A stretch of DNA of 64,000 nt from Entomospira culicis (GCF_028748145.1 NZ_CP118181.1:441433-505432); one strand, 5' to 3'; shown: positions 53,378-62,854, counted from the first letter of the stretch. Numbers and translations: made by a program. The notes: generated from the sequence alone by a model not told the origin.

Positions 53378-54238
53378 ATGGCGGGATTGGGTAGTAAGAT
53401 ACGAGACTTTTTCACACGTTCGGCATTAAGTACCGACTTTTATGAGGATTTAGAAGATAAATTGATCGAGGCAGATTTAGGCCCTAAGTTGGCAAGTGAG
53501 TTGACCCAACTCTTGCGCAAAGCAAAGGCGAAGGATCTCCAAACCTTTACGAAGATTGTCGATGAACGTATCTCTCCTTTAATCACTGCCGAGAAGTTGA
53601 CTCTCACTCCTGATGGGCTCAATGTTTTGCTTTTTTTAGGGGTTAATGGGGTTGGCAAAACCACCACGATTGCGAAAGTCGCGCACTATTTTCAGCAATC
53701 AGGTGTAAAACATATCAGCGCCGCCGCCGGTGATACCTTTCGCGCTGCTGCCAGTGAGCAATTGGGCATTCATGGCGAACGGCTTGGCTTTCGCGTGGTT
53801 AAGAGCCATAGCGGAGCCGATTCTGCCTCTGTGGTGCATGACGCGTTAACCGCAGCCCTTGCCCATCAAGATAGACTTTTATTGGTAGATACCGCCGGTC
53901 GTATGCATAATAAGAGCGAGCTTTTACACGAGTTGCGTAAGATGGATAAGATTATTCGCCAGCGCGTACCCGAAGAGAATTATAGGCGTATTTTAGTTAT
54001 CGACGTAAATACCGGGCAAAATTGTCTACGCCAAGCCGAGGTCTTTCATGAAGCCGTGGGGCTTTCGGGAGTAATTGCCAGTAAGTATGACGGCACCGCC
54101 AAGGGTGGTGTGTTGGTAGCAATGGCGCGCGATTTACAACTTCCCATCTACTTCTTGGGCACGGGAGAGAGACCAGACGATCTGTCGGTCTTTGATGCGA
54201 AAGCATTTATGCGCGACGTTATCGCCATGGATACTTAG
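53378..54238 (+). CDS. ftsY: Signal recognition particle receptor FtsY
   Basis: SRP GTPase receptor delivering ribosomes to the membrane translocon. 286 aa, consisting only of the N and G domains with no acidic A domain. 'LFLGVNGVGKTTTIAKVAHYF' (G1), 'AAAGDTFRAAASEQL' (G2), 'LLLVDTAGRMHNKSELLHEL' (G3), 'SKYDGTAKGG' (G4) and 'LGTGERPDDL' (closing loop). An amphipathic start 'SKIRDFFTRS' may bind the membrane. 'VIDVNTGQN' replaces the usual Asp-Ala-Thr-Thr-Gly. No ribosome site; the mRNA is predicted to be leaderless. Confidence 0.97.
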   Translation: MAGLGSKIRDFFTRSALSTDFYEDLEDKLIEADLGPKLASELTQLLRKAKAKDLQTFTKIVDERISPLITAEKLTLTPDGLNVLLFLGVNGVGKTTTIAKVAHYFQQSGVKHISAAAGDTFRAAASEQLGIHGERLGFRVVKSHSGADSASVVHDALTAALAHQDRLLLVDTAGRMHNKSELLHELRKMDKIIRQRVPEENYRRILVIDVNTGQNCLRQAEVFHEAVGLSGVIASKYDGTAKGGVLVAMARDLQLPIYFLGTGERPDDLSVFDAKAFMRDVIAMDT

Positions 54239-54248
54239 TGACGACCTC

Positions 54249-54953
54249 ATGGCATTTTGCTTGAGGGTTGGCTTGGCTTGGTTTCTCTTTCTTTTTCCGC
54301 TCTATTCCCAACAACGGATTTTTCGTGCTTCAGCGCTCTTTCAACCAATCGGTGTTGAGGTAACCTCTATTCCTACAACGGGTTATGCGATCATGATTGC
54401 GTTCTCGCAAGAGGTGGATAATCTCTTGCGTGAAGAGCGTTGGCATTATTTGGATGGGCAAGAAGTGGCGCGTTGGTATCTCTTTTATTTACCCGATGGG
54501 CGAGTGGTACGTCGTGTGCAGATGGATGTAGCACAACGTACGATTTATGATGAGGCGCTGATTTATCGGCAGGATCACCGCTTATGGCTGGTATTGAGCG
54601 CCCAACGTAGTTATCTTATTGGGCGTAAGGCACAGAGTTGGCAAGCCCAAGGTGTGCGGCAACGTCTCTCTTTTTTTGATAAAAATGATCCCCAGCAACC
54701 GCAAGAATCGCGTAAAAATCCGCCCACTTTTCTCTTAGATAGTAGCGCGATTCAGCAGGTGGAAGAAATTTGGCAGGACGGTGTATTGATCGGCTTACGT
54801 TATTATCGGTACGGCGTGTTGGAGCGGGAGCGTCGCTTTTCGAATAAGAATAGATATGAGGAGATCTTTTATCATGCAGGCGAGGCGGTGGTAAAGCGTA
54901 TTGTTGTCGACGATAAAATTATTGCCGAGGAGGTGATGGATGGCACGCCCTAA
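54249..54953 (+). CDS. Exported protein of unknown function in the ftsY-lol unit
   Basis: About 234 aa. N-terminal signal segment 'CLRVGLAWFLFLFPLYSQQ' (residues 4-22), then a beta-rich domain with many aromatic and Arg residues ('YLPDGRVVRRVQMD', 'YEEIFYHAGEAVVKRIVVDD'). The regular pattern of short strands ending in tyrosine recalls MORN-like or LolA-like surfaces, but I cannot assign it. It lies 10 nt after ftsY and overlaps the LolC/E-type permease by 14 nt, suggesting a role in lipoprotein or envelope transport. Confidence 0.7.
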   Translation: MAFCLRVGLAWFLFLFPLYSQQRIFRASALFQPIGVEVTSIPTTGYAIMIAFSQEVDNLLREERWHYLDGQEVARWYLFYLPDGRVVRRVQMDVAQRTIYDEALIYRQDHRLWLVLSAQRSYLIGRKAQSWQAQGVRQRLSFFDKNDPQQPQESRKNPPTFLLDSSAIQQVEEIWQDGVLIGLRYYRYGVLERERRFSNKNRYEEIFYHAGEAVVKRIVVDDKIIAEEVMDGTP

Positions 54954-56181
54954 ATTGATAGCTAGTATTGCTTGGCGCTACTTTTGGCCTAAAGGACGTG
55001 GTGCACGCGCGTCAGGTGTGGCTCTAGCGGTGCTGGGGGTGATGATCGGTGTCTTGGCGATGGTCTCGGTGTTGGGGGTGATGAATGGCTTACAACAAGG
55101 GTATATCCGTACGATTTTAGAAGTAGAGAGTGGGCATCTGCAGATTTACTCGCATCGCCTGTTGGATAATCAGCAAGATGAGGCGATCTTGGAGCTTTTT
55201 GCGAGGCATCGGGTACGTAATTTTTCTGCACGCATGAAAGAGACGACGATGATGCGATCGTTTATTAGTGGCTATCAAGCGGTGCAATTGGTTGGCGTCT
55301 CCGAGGCGACATGGAGCGAAGATACGGGTTTGCGTGCACAACTTAATATCAAAAGTGGCTACTTTCCACCTGCGGGTTTTGTGCTTTTGGGCAGTGAACT
55401 TGCGACGAAGTTGCGCGTAGATGTGGGAAGCTTGGTAACGATTTTAGTGCTTGCCGAGGGGTCGCTAGAGCCTTATGCGTTGACTTTGGAGGTGAGTGGC
55501 CTCTTTAGCAGTGGGTACTACACCTTTGATGCTAATTTGGCGATTCTTAACTTAGATTATATGCGCGAGTTACTGGGATCGGATCGCTCGATTTTTTACA
55601 CGATTAAATTAGAGGATATGCGAGAGATCAAGAAGTTGGAGTCGCACCTGACTGGGTTAGGTTATGAGGCGCAGAGCTGGCAGGAGTATAATCGCGCATT
55701 TTTTGGCGCGCTTCAGTTGGAGAAGAGTTTGATGAGCCTCATGTTGCAACTCATTTTTATTGTTACGGCGATCAATATCTATCAAGGTAGACGGCGGATG
55801 ATTCTACAAAAAGAGCGCGAGTCGATGATCTTGCGTACCCTAGGTCTTTCGGGTCGAGAGTTACGTATCATCTTTCTTTTACAAGGATTTTTTATCGGGT
55901 TATTTGGCACCAGCTTAGGGATTCTTTTTGGCATTGCCCTTGCGTGGAATTTAGATACGGTGATTCAGTGGCTAAGTCTTGCAATCAACCAGATCCTCAA
56001 TCTCTTTGGCATGCACGTCTACCTTCTGTTTGACAACTCTCTCTTCTATTTACAGAAGATTCCGGTGGAGATTTTTTGGAGTGATATTCTCTTTATTAGC
56101 ACGAGTGCTATCGGTATTACCTCCTTTGCTGGGTGGATAGCAGGCCGCGCGCCCTTTGCGCGACGACCGTTAGAGTTGTAA
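54940..56181 (+). CDS. lolE: LolC/LolE-type ABC transporter permease
   Basis: A membrane protein of 413 aa. Helix 1 (about residues 24-46) is followed by a large MacB/PcdD-like periplasmic domain (about 50-255), then an FtsX domain with three helices. Sequence hallmarks: 'IAWRYFWPKGRGARASGVALAVLGVMIGV' at the N-terminus, 'LQKERESMILRTLGLSGRELRIIF' as the coupling helix, and 'FFIGLFGTSLGILFGIALAW' after it. Lol permeases extract lipoproteins from the inner membrane. No LolD-type ATPase or second permease is in the window. GAGGAGG precedes the ATG. Its stop abuts the convergent pgm stop with no gap. Confidence 0.85.
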   Translation: MARPKLIASIAWRYFWPKGRGARASGVALAVLGVMIGVLAMVSVLGVMNGLQQGYIRTILEVESGHLQIYSHRLLDNQQDEAILELFARHRVRNFSARMKETTMMRSFISGYQAVQLVGVSEATWSEDTGLRAQLNIKSGYFPPAGFVLLGSELATKLRVDVGSLVTILVLAEGSLEPYALTLEVSGLFSSGYYTFDANLAILNLDYMRELLGSDRSIFYTIKLEDMREIKKLESHLTGLGYEAQSWQEYNRAFFGALQLEKSLMSLMLQLIFIVTAINIYQGRRRMILQKERESMILRTLGLSGRELRIIFLLQGFFIGLFGTSLGILFGIALAWNLDTVIQWLSLAINQILNLFGMHVYLLFDNSLFYLQKIPVEIFWSDILFISTSAIGITSFAGWIAGRAPFARRPLEL

Positions 56182-57927
56182 TTATGTTGTTGCAAGATAG
56201 GGCTGAATAAATGCCTCAATAGAGCTTACGATTGCACTTGCCTTGGTGGTTGCCGTACTGCTATCGCGCGCTACAATACTGATATAAAATTTGATTTTTG
56301 GCTCGGTACCACTGGGACGCGCGCTAATCAACGTCTCATCTTCAAGCTCAAATTGGAGAAGATTGGTTTTGGGTAGCGTCTCTTTACGAGGAATTTCCGT
56401 ACCATCGGGATGATAGACTTTCTGGGTACGATAGTTGTAGATCGCTTTGAGTGGGCTCTCTTGCGACCAGACGGGACTATGCTCTGCGATGGCATCCATC
56501 ATCTGTTGCATCGCTTTTACTCCCGACAATCCCTTAAATGTATAGCTTAATTGCTGATCCCGATGGTAACCATAGGTCAGATAAAGTTGCTCGAGGGTGT
56601 CGATAAGGGTCTGTCCCTGCTGGGTATAATACTCTTGCATCAGGGCAACAAGGAGCGCCATCGAGACGGCATCTTTGTCGCGGGCTAAGGGATGAATTAA
56701 GTAACCATAGCTCTCTTCACAACCAAAAAGATAGGTGTGGGATTGTTTGGCTTCGCTTTGGGCGATAACCTCGGCGATATGTTTAAAGCCAGTAAGTACG
56801 CGCTTTTCGGTAACATGATGGGCTTTGGCAATCTTATTTTGGAGGGGCGAGGTAACCACAGTATTAATGAAGAGCGCATTTTTCGGTAATGTATTTGCTT
56901 TTTTCTCGATATCGATGATAAAGTGTAGCGCCAAGACACCAATTTGATTTCCCGTGAGGGTAATAAATTGCCCTTGATGGCGAACTGCTACGCCCAAGCG
57001 ATCGGCATCAGGGTCGGTAGCTAAGACCAGAGAGGCATCTTGCTCTTTAGCCAGTGTAATCGCCATTTGTAAATTTTCCGCGTCTTCGGGATTGGGTGTC
57101 TTTACCGAGGGGAAATTACCATCATACTGCATTTGCGCTTGGGGCATGACGACGTTAAACCCTGCCTGCTCCAAGAGATAACGCACCGGTTCACGCCCCG
57201 ATCCATGTAAGGGACTATAACAAATGCGATTGGTTATCGGAGTCTTGAGCAATGCGTTCACAGCAAGAATAATCGGTTGCTCGGCGATGGCAGTTTGATA
57301 TTGATGGAGAATTTCTGTGTCTAACCAGTGCCAAAGTCCCGTCTCTTGCGCCTCGGTTTCGCTTAAAAGAGCGCGTGGTTGAGCTTTTTGAATGGCCATT
57401 TCCATCGCCTTGTCGTGGGGAGAAACAACTTGCTCACCGCCATTCCAGTAAACCTTATAGCCGTTGTACTCTTTGGGATTGTGGCTTGCGGTAATCATCA
57501 CGCCAAAGTCTGCCTTTAACGTACGGATAGCATAACTAAGGAGGGGAACGGGCGTGGGTTGGGCGAAAATCTCCACATGCATGCCGAGGGTAGCGAAGGT
57601 TTGGGCGGCGGTGATAGCGAATTCGCGGCTATAGAGCCGTGTGTCGTAGCTAACAACGACACGTGGTGGGTTGTGGTTTAGCGAGGTTACGTATTGCCCA
57701 ATGCCAAGGCTAACTAAGTGAATCGTGAGCGGATTTATCGTGGTAAATCCCGGTTGCATGATGCCACGTAATCCGCCCGTACCAAATTGAATGGAACCGG
57801 CAAATAGCTCCTCTAATTGAGCGGGTTTATTCTCTTGTTGAAGCTTTTTTGCCAATGCTAAAAAGTGCGGATCATGCTCATGTTCTACATAAAATTGAAC
57901 TCTTTTCTCTAGGTCTGTACTCATCAT
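56182..57927 (-). CDS. pgm: Phosphohexomutase (phosphoglucomutase/phosphomannomutase)
   Basis: Alpha-D-phosphohexomutase of 581 aa, the long cytosolic type (PgcA-like). Domain 1 carries the phosphoserine loop 'MITASHNPKEYNGYKVYW' (Ser at about residue 144). Domain 2 has the metal loop 'ATDPDADRLGVAV', domain 3 the sugar loop 'FGCEESYGYL', and domain 4 the phosphate loop 'SARPSGTEPKIKFYI'. It interconverts hexose 1- and 6-phosphates. The ATG pair at 57927/57924 lacks a ribosome site, and a TATACT box ends 6 nt upstream; the mRNA is perhaps leaderless. Confidence 0.95.
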   Translation of the reverse strand: MMSTDLEKRVQFYVEHEHDPHFLALAKKLQQENKPAQLEELFAGSIQFGTGGLRGIMQPGFTTINPLTIHLVSLGIGQYVTSLNHNPPRVVVSYDTRLYSREFAITAAQTFATLGMHVEIFAQPTPVPLLSYAIRTLKADFGVMITASHNPKEYNGYKVYWNGGEQVVSPHDKAMEMAIQKAQPRALLSETEAQETGLWHWLDTEILHQYQTAIAEQPIILAVNALLKTPITNRICYSPLHGSGREPVRYLLEQAGFNVVMPQAQMQYDGNFPSVKTPNPEDAENLQMAITLAKEQDASLVLATDPDADRLGVAVRHQGQFITLTGNQIGVLALHFIIDIEKKANTLPKNALFINTVVTSPLQNKIAKAHHVTEKRVLTGFKHIAEVIAQSEAKQSHTYLFGCEESYGYLIHPLARDKDAVSMALLVALMQEYYTQQGQTLIDTLEQLYLTYGYHRDQQLSYTFKGLSGVKAMQQMMDAIAEHSPVWSQESPLKAIYNYRTQKVYHPDGTEIPRKETLPKTNLLQFELEDETLISARPSGTEPKIKFYISIVARDSSTATTKASAIVSSIEAFIQPYLATT

Positions 57928-57933
57928 GATAAT

Positions 57934-57939
57934 AGTATA
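57934..57939 (-). promoter_or_regulatory. -10 box abutting pgm (possibly leaderless)
   Basis: TATACT on the minus strand, 6 nt before ATG 57927. The -35 is weak: a TTGTCG lies 20 nt upstream, which is a long spacing. Confidence 0.45.
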
Positions 57940-57950
57940 CTATGGAAAGC

Positions 57951-57983
57951 AAAAAAAAGCGACAAAAATATGTCGCTTTTTAT
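57951..57983 (-). terminator. Terminator of the rimP-nusA-infB operon
   Basis: Minus-strand stem AAAAGCGACA/TGTCGCTTTT around a short A/T loop, followed by T8. It lies 25 nt after the infB stop and directly upstream of the pgm -10. Confidence 0.92.
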
Positions 57984-58006
57984 GATAGAAATTTATAGAG
58001 AAGGAG

Positions 58007-60664
58007 TTATTTAGAAGCAAGTCGGCGTTTAATTTCGGTAATTTCATAGGCCTCAAGGATATCACCCAGACGAACATCGGAGTAGCCTTGGAGGGTAACA
58101 CCACACTCAAAGCCCTCTTTAACCTCTTTAACATCATCTTTTTCACGTTTAAGACCAGCGATAGTACAGTCGCCAACCACCACGCTATCGCGAATGACAT
58201 GGATACGACTCTTGCGAGTAATCACACCACTAAGCACCATACATCCTGCTATATTACCGACCTTAGAACTAGAGAAGACCTTGCGGATTTCAGCTTGACC
58301 GGTAACTTGCTCACGTAGCTCGGGAGAGAGTAGACCTTCGATGGCAAGGGTAATATCCTCAATCACCTCGTAAATGAGGTTGTACTTGCGAATTTCCACC
58401 TTCTCTTGATCGGCAAGGAGCTGTGCTTTGGGCGTGGGGCGAACGTGGAAACCAATAATGATCGCGTCGGAGGTGGCGGCGCTCTTGACATCTTGTTCAA
58501 CAATTGCACCTGCTGCCGCGCTCAATACGGTGAGGCGGATCTCTTGGGTGGAGAGTTTCTCCAGCGATTGCTTGAGTGCCTCAACCGACCCTTGCACGTC
58601 GCCCTTGATGATAAGGCGTAACTCTTTTTGATCGAGTTCGGAGATGCTCTCCATAAAGTTTGCCAAGGAGACCTTTTTGATGTTTTTCGCGCCTTCCATC
58701 TTGTGGAGCTCTTGGCGTTTGCTGGCAATTTGACGAGCAAACGCCTCATCTTTGGTAACCTGAAAGGGATCGCCTGCTTTGGGCGTGCCTTCGGAGAATC
58801 CCGTTATCTCCACGGGTTGGGCAGGGGTTGCACTCTTAATGCGTTGACCCTTATCGTTGTACATGGCACGAATCTTACCGTGATAAATACCGGCAACAAA
58901 GGCATCACCCACATTAAGCGTACCTCGACTAAGGAGAACTGTTGCTGCAATTCCTCTCCCAGGATCGATACGTGCCTCGATGACGTGTCCTTCGGCTGCA
59001 CAGTGGGGGTTGGTCTTAAGCTCCATCACCTCGGCTTGGAGGAGAATCGACTCCAATAATAGGTCAATACCCATGCCGGTGAGCGCAGAGATCGGGACAA
59101 AGATGGTGCTTCCGCCCCAACTCTCTGGAGTCAGTTCGAATTCAGCAAGTTGTTGTTGAATTTTCTCCATGCTGGCATCTTGAAGATCCATTTTATTGAC
59201 CGCAACAATGATCGGCGCTTTGGCCTCTTGGGCTTGACGGATGGCCTCTCTGGTTTGTGGCATAACGCCTTCTGTACCCGAAACAACCAAGACGACAATA
59301 TCAGTAACCGAAGCACCGCGCTCACGCATGGCGCTAAAGGCTTCGTGTCCGGGGGTGTCTAGGAAGGTAATTTGTTGACCGTTAGGAAGGGTAACTTGAT
59401 AGGCACCAATATGTTGGGTAATACCTCCGGCCTCTTTGGAGACAACATCAGCGCTACGAATCGCATCGAGGGTTTTGGTTTTACCATGGTCAACGTGTCC
59501 CATAATGGTAACAATGGGGGTGCGTGGTAAGAGATCTTCGGGGCGATCAGCTACGGTTTCAATGACGGTTTCATCGTAAAGGGATACGACATTGACCGTG
59601 CAGTTGTACTCATCGGCAAGGATGGTGGCGGTGTCGCTGTCAATTTGTCCGTTAATGGTAACCATTACGCCCATACCCATCAATTTGGCGATGAGTTCAC
59701 TGGCCTTGAGGTTCATTTTACGCGCGAGATCGGCGACGGTAATGCTCTCCATAATGTCGATAGAGCTGGGCACAACCTTGGTGTTGTTGAGCGCTTTGCG
59801 TTTCTGTTGAAAGAATTTTTCGCTGTCGCTTTGACTTTTGGATTGATAGCTCTTCTTTCCTTTGGAGGCAGCCCAGCGAGCAGCTCCTGCGCTACGGCTT
59901 GTGTCGATGGTCTCGGTTGCCGCCGGCTTAGCTCCGCCTGCGCGTGCTGGTCCTGATCGATTGTAGGTGGATCCGCCACTGTTGGGGCGATTATTATTGT
60001 ATGGGGAAGAGCCATAGGGCGGACGACCACCACCGGCACTGCCACCACTATAGGGGCGACCAGATTGGGCACCTCCCGTGCGACCATTGGGCGAGGATCC
60101 GTAGGGGGGTCTGCCTCCACCCTGATTAGCGCGATCGCGATCGTAGGGTGGGCGACTCCCAGCGGGACGATCCCCTTGTGGGTAGTTTGGGCGGGGGGGA
60201 CGTTCGCCATTGGGTGAGGAGTTGTAACGATTAGCATAGCTACTAGTGGGGCGTCCCGCATAACTAGAGGTCTGCTCGTAGCGTTGGGTGGTAGCACTAC
60301 TGGTAGGGCGTGAGCCGTAGCTACTAGAAGATCCATAAGAGGAGGATCGCGTCGTATTGCTAGAGGCGTTACCTGCCAGATTACCAGCACGCTTGTGGGT
60401 ACGTGGGGTGTCCAAGCTCTGCACATGGGGCGAAGCAGGGGTAGGAGCGTTCTGTTCGCTCTTTTGGTGGGAGGATGGCTTAGGTTTGGACTCCTCTTCT
60501 CGACTCTTTTTGGAGACGACGACGACGCGTTTCTTCTTTACATCCTTGACTTGAGCTTGCTCTTCCTTCTTCTCAGGAGCGACCGCTGGTTGCTCTTTGA
60601 TCTTTTTGTCCTTTTTGATAAGAGGAGCGCCCTCTTTTTTGTCCTTATCGCTTTCGCTTGTCAT
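58007..60664 (-). CDS. infB: Translation initiation factor IF-2
   Basis: A GTPase of 885 aa that places fMet-tRNA on the ribosome. The first 70 residues are Lys/Glu-rich. Residues about 95-255 are a low-complexity Ser/Tyr/Gly/Arg/Pro-rich region with repeated 'RPPYGSSP'-type units. An IF2_N domain follows (about 310-360). The G domain has 'GHVDHGKT' (388-395), 'DTPGHEAF' and 'NKMD'. IF2-C1 and C2 domains end '[11 protein letters not shown]'. It is last gene of the operon. The ATG at 60664 has AAGGA only at a long distance, so initiation may rely on other features. No rbfA or truB follows; a terminator does. Confidence 0.98.
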   Translation of the reverse strand: MTSESDKDKKEGAPLIKKDKKIKEQPAVAPEKKEEQAQVKDVKKKRVVVVSKKSREEESKPKPSSHQKSEQNAPTPASPHVQSLDTPRTHKRAGNLAGNASSNTTRSSSYGSSSSYGSRPTSSATTQRYEQTSSYAGRPTSSYANRYNSSPNGERPPRPNYPQGDRPAGSRPPYDRDRANQGGGRPPYGSSPNGRTGGAQSGRPYSGGSAGGGRPPYGSSPYNNNRPNSGGSTYNRSGPARAGGAKPAATETIDTSRSAGAARWAASKGKKSYQSKSQSDSEKFFQQKRKALNNTKVVPSSIDIMESITVADLARKMNLKASELIAKLMGMGVMVTINGQIDSDTATILADEYNCTVNVVSLYDETVIETVADRPEDLLPRTPIVTIMGHVDHGKTKTLDAIRSADVVSKEAGGITQHIGAYQVTLPNGQQITFLDTPGHEAFSAMRERGASVTDIVVLVVSGTEGVMPQTREAIRQAQEAKAPIIVAVNKMDLQDASMEKIQQQLAEFELTPESWGGSTIFVPISALTGMGIDLLLESILLQAEVMELKTNPHCAAEGHVIEARIDPGRGIAATVLLSRGTLNVGDAFVAGIYHGKIRAMYNDKGQRIKSATPAQPVEITGFSEGTPKAGDPFQVTKDEAFARQIASKRQELHKMEGAKNIKKVSLANFMESISELDQKELRLIIKGDVQGSVEALKQSLEKLSTQEIRLTVLSAAAGAIVEQDVKSAATSDAIIIGFHVRPTPKAQLLADQEKVEIRKYNLIYEVIEDITLAIEGLLSPELREQVTGQAEIRKVFSSSKVGNIAGCMVLSGVITRKSRIHVIRDSVVVGDCTIAGLKREKDDVKEVKEGFECGVTLQGYSDVRLGDILEAYEITEIKRRLASK

Positions 60665-60754
60665 GCTTACTATTTAACCCTTCCTTATACGTCGACCTTT
60701 TACCCAGAGGGGAGAGGTCTCTCTTATTCTATACCATTTTGCAAAGAACGTCTA

Positions 60755-62191
60755 CTACTCCTCGTGCTCTTCTACCTCAAAACTCAAACCAACGCCACAA
60801 TTGGGGCATTCATGCATCTCCACGGTGATAGGCGATCCACATTCGGGGCACTCGTAGGTCTCTTCTTCGATCTCTTGTTGCTGATGGTGGTGCTCTTCGA
60901 TTTCGGAGTGGAGATTTAGGATCTCTTGGATGCGTGTGATGTCTTCGGCGGTGATGCCAGCTAGAGACTCAAGACCTTGACCATCGATGAGGGTTTGCAG
61001 ACCGTCGACAAATTCGATGCCGTTGGAGCTAAGGAGGGCAACAAGGCGCTCGCTTACACCAGGCAGTTCATCAATACGTAGATCGGTTTCGTAGCTATCG
61101 TCAAAGAGACCGTCGGGCATGCTTGCTTCGTGGAGATCGATCTCCATATCAGCGACTTGTGCCTCGGTTTTGACATCGATATTCCAGTCGACTAACTTAT
61201 TAGCTAGGCGGATATTGAGGCCATTTTTCCCGATGGCTAAGCTGAGTTGATCCTCGCCCACAATGGCAAGCGCCTTACGCGTGGCTTGGTTGAGGATATA
61301 AACAGCTTGAACCTTGGCTGGAGAGAGGGCATTTTTGATGAATTCGGCGATATTATCTTCATATAAGAGCACGTCGATCTTCTCGCCTTCAAGCTCACGG
61401 ATAACACTTTGGATGCGTTGTCCTTTTGCACCAACACAGGCACCTACGGGGTCGATATCACTACGGCTAGAGAAGACGGCCAACTTGGTGCGATAGCCGG
61501 GTTCGCGTACAATTTTGTGGATATGAACGGTCTCGTCATTAAGTTCTGGAATCTCTATCTCAAGAATGCGCTTGACAAATTCGGCATGGGTGCGGGTGAG
61601 GACGATAGAGAGACCTGTAGTACTCTTCTTGACCTCCCAAATCATCACTTTAATGCGATCGCCGATTTCGTAATGCTCGCGAGGCGATTGGTAGCGTTTG
61701 GGGATAATGCCTTCGGTTTTACCAAGGCTTACATAGATATTGCCCTTGTGGAGGCGCTGATAGTAGCCGATAACAACCTCACCGACTTTATCTTTAAATT
61801 CGCTGTAGAGAGTATTCTTTTGGATCTCTTTAAAGTCTTGACGGTTACGCTGTTTTCCTGCTTGAATATCGGTACGGTCGAACTCTTTTGGGTCAACCTC
61901 GATAAGGATTTCATCGCCGACTTCGGCATCTTGATTATGCTTTTTTGCCTCGCTAATTTCGATCTGCGTGTAGGGGTTGTCCCAGTCGTCATCCTCCACG
62001 ACTTCACGGCGAGCGTAGAGGGTTACATATTGCAGATCTTTAGAAAATTGGATCATGGCATTTTCCGAGGAGCGAAAGCGACGCTTATAGGCAGCCAAGA
62101 GCGTATCCTCGATGGTTTTTACTACCAGCTCTTCTGAAATATCGTGTCCACTTTGTAGCTGACGTACAGCATCTCCAATAAATGAAGGCAT
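60755..62191 (-). CDS. nusA: Transcription factor NusA with a C-terminal zinc ribbon
   Basis: Elongation/termination/antitermination factor of 478 aa. N-terminal RNA-polymerase-binding domain (1-125), S1 domain (about 130-200, 'VGEVVIGYYQRLHKGNIYVS'), KH1 and KH2 (200-345, 'PVGACVGAKGQRIQSVIREL', 'AIGKNGLNIRLANKL'). A helix-hairpin-helix-like acidic region spans about 365-425 ('IDELPGVSERLVALLSSNG'). A His/Gln/Glu-rich linker then leads to four cysteines (448, 451, 462, 465) arranged C-P-E-C...C-P-N-C, a zinc ribbon not found in standard NusA. AAGGAGA precedes the ATG. It lies 15 nt after rimP. Confidence 0.97.
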   Translation of the reverse strand: MPSFIGDAVRQLQSGHDISEELVVKTIEDTLLAAYKRRFRSSENAMIQFSKDLQYVTLYARREVVEDDDWDNPYTQIEISEAKKHNQDAEVGDEILIEVDPKEFDRTDIQAGKQRNRQDFKEIQKNTLYSEFKDKVGEVVIGYYQRLHKGNIYVSLGKTEGIIPKRYQSPREHYEIGDRIKVMIWEVKKSTTGLSIVLTRTHAEFVKRILEIEIPELNDETVHIHKIVREPGYRTKLAVFSSRSDIDPVGACVGAKGQRIQSVIRELEGEKIDVLLYEDNIAEFIKNALSPAKVQAVYILNQATRKALAIVGEDQLSLAIGKNGLNIRLANKLVDWNIDVKTEAQVADMEIDLHEASMPDGLFDDSYETDLRIDELPGVSERLVALLSSNGIEFVDGLQTLIDGQGLESLAGITAEDITRIQEILNLHSEIEEHHHQQQEIEEETYECPECGSPITVEMHECPNCGVGLSFEVEEHEE

Positions 62192-62206
62192 TATCTTCTC
62201 CTTAGA

Positions 62207-62626
62207 TTAAAAGTCGGTTTTGAGTTTCGCTTTAGAAACGTCGGCAAAGGCGATAAAGGTGGATTGGTCTAGGTAGAACCCATCCTCTTTAACATCGGTA
62301 ATTTCTCCGGAAAATTGAGTAGAATCTTTTTTAGTACCTTCAATTTGATGGTGCATAAAGATGGTGTACTCGTGGTTGGCTTTAAATTGACGGTCGATAC
62401 CGGGGGTGGAGACTTGGAGATCGAGGGCGAGGTCGGGGTGGAGGGCTTCGAGTTGGAGGTTGATGCTGGAGGCAACAGTGGAGCAATCATCTAAGCCCAC
62501 TCCGCCTTCTTTATAAATATAAAGTGTTGCGCGTTTACCGCCACGGCTGGGGCTAATGGTGAGCTCTACCACATGGTAGTGGAGCTCTTGGGTGAGAGTG
62601 GTGATCACGTCTTCTAGGTTGAGCAT
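62207..62626 (-). CDS. rimP: Ribosome maturation factor RimP
   Basis: Factor for 30S subunit maturation, 139 aa. 'YHVVELTISPSRGGKRATLYIYKEGGVGLDDCSTVASSIN' spans the RimP N-domain (about residues 17-56), 'LDLQVSTPGIDR' its end, and a short C-terminal SH3-like part finishes the protein. This is the usual first gene of the rimP-nusA-infB operon. GAGG lies 8 nt before the ATG. Its leader carries a terminator-like hairpin. Confidence 0.93.
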   Translation of the reverse strand: MLNLEDVITTLTQELHYHVVELTISPSRGGKRATLYIYKEGGVGLDDCSTVASSINLQLEALHPDLALDLQVSTPGIDRQFKANHEYTIFMHHQIEGTKKDSTQFSGEITDVKEDGFYLDQSTFIAFADVSKAKLKTDF

Positions 62627-62650
62627 GGAAGGTACCTCGCATATTGGAAT

Positions 62651-62683
62651 AAAAAAAAAGCTTTACAATGAAGATTGTAAGCT
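62651..62683 (-). promoter_or_regulatory. Terminator-like hairpin in the rimP leader (candidate attenuator)
   Basis: Minus strand: ten bases 62683-62674 pair with 62669-62659 with one bulged A around a GAAG/CTTC loop, then T8-9 (62659-62651). It lies between a consensus promoter at 62721-62749 and the rimP ATG at 62626, so transcription must read through it to reach rimP. Confidence 0.75.
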
Positions 62684-62720
62684 GTATTATGTGTAAACAT
62701 AAAACCATTTAACCAACTAG

Positions 62721-62749
62721 ATTATAGATAAAAAGCTAAAAATAGTCAA
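62721..62749 (-). promoter_or_regulatory. Promoter of the rimP-nusA-infB operon
   Basis: Minus strand: TTGACT (62749-62744), 17-nt spacer, TATAAT (62726-62721). Predicted start near 62714, giving a leader of about 88 nt. Confidence 0.85.
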
Positions 62750-62800
62750 GGGGTGCGCACCTTTTTTACGAATTCTCGGGATAAATGCTTTGGGGGTCTC

Positions 62801-62829
62801 TTGATCTTGTTGGGGAAAAGGGGTATACT
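62801..62829 (+). promoter_or_regulatory. Promoter of the outer-membrane barrel-like gene
   Basis: TTGATC (62801-62806), 17-nt spacer, TATACT (62824-62829). The leader of about 20 nt has GAGG before the GTG at 62855. Confidence 0.75.
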
Positions 62830-62854
62830 TTGCATCAGTGTAGTGAGGTAAATT

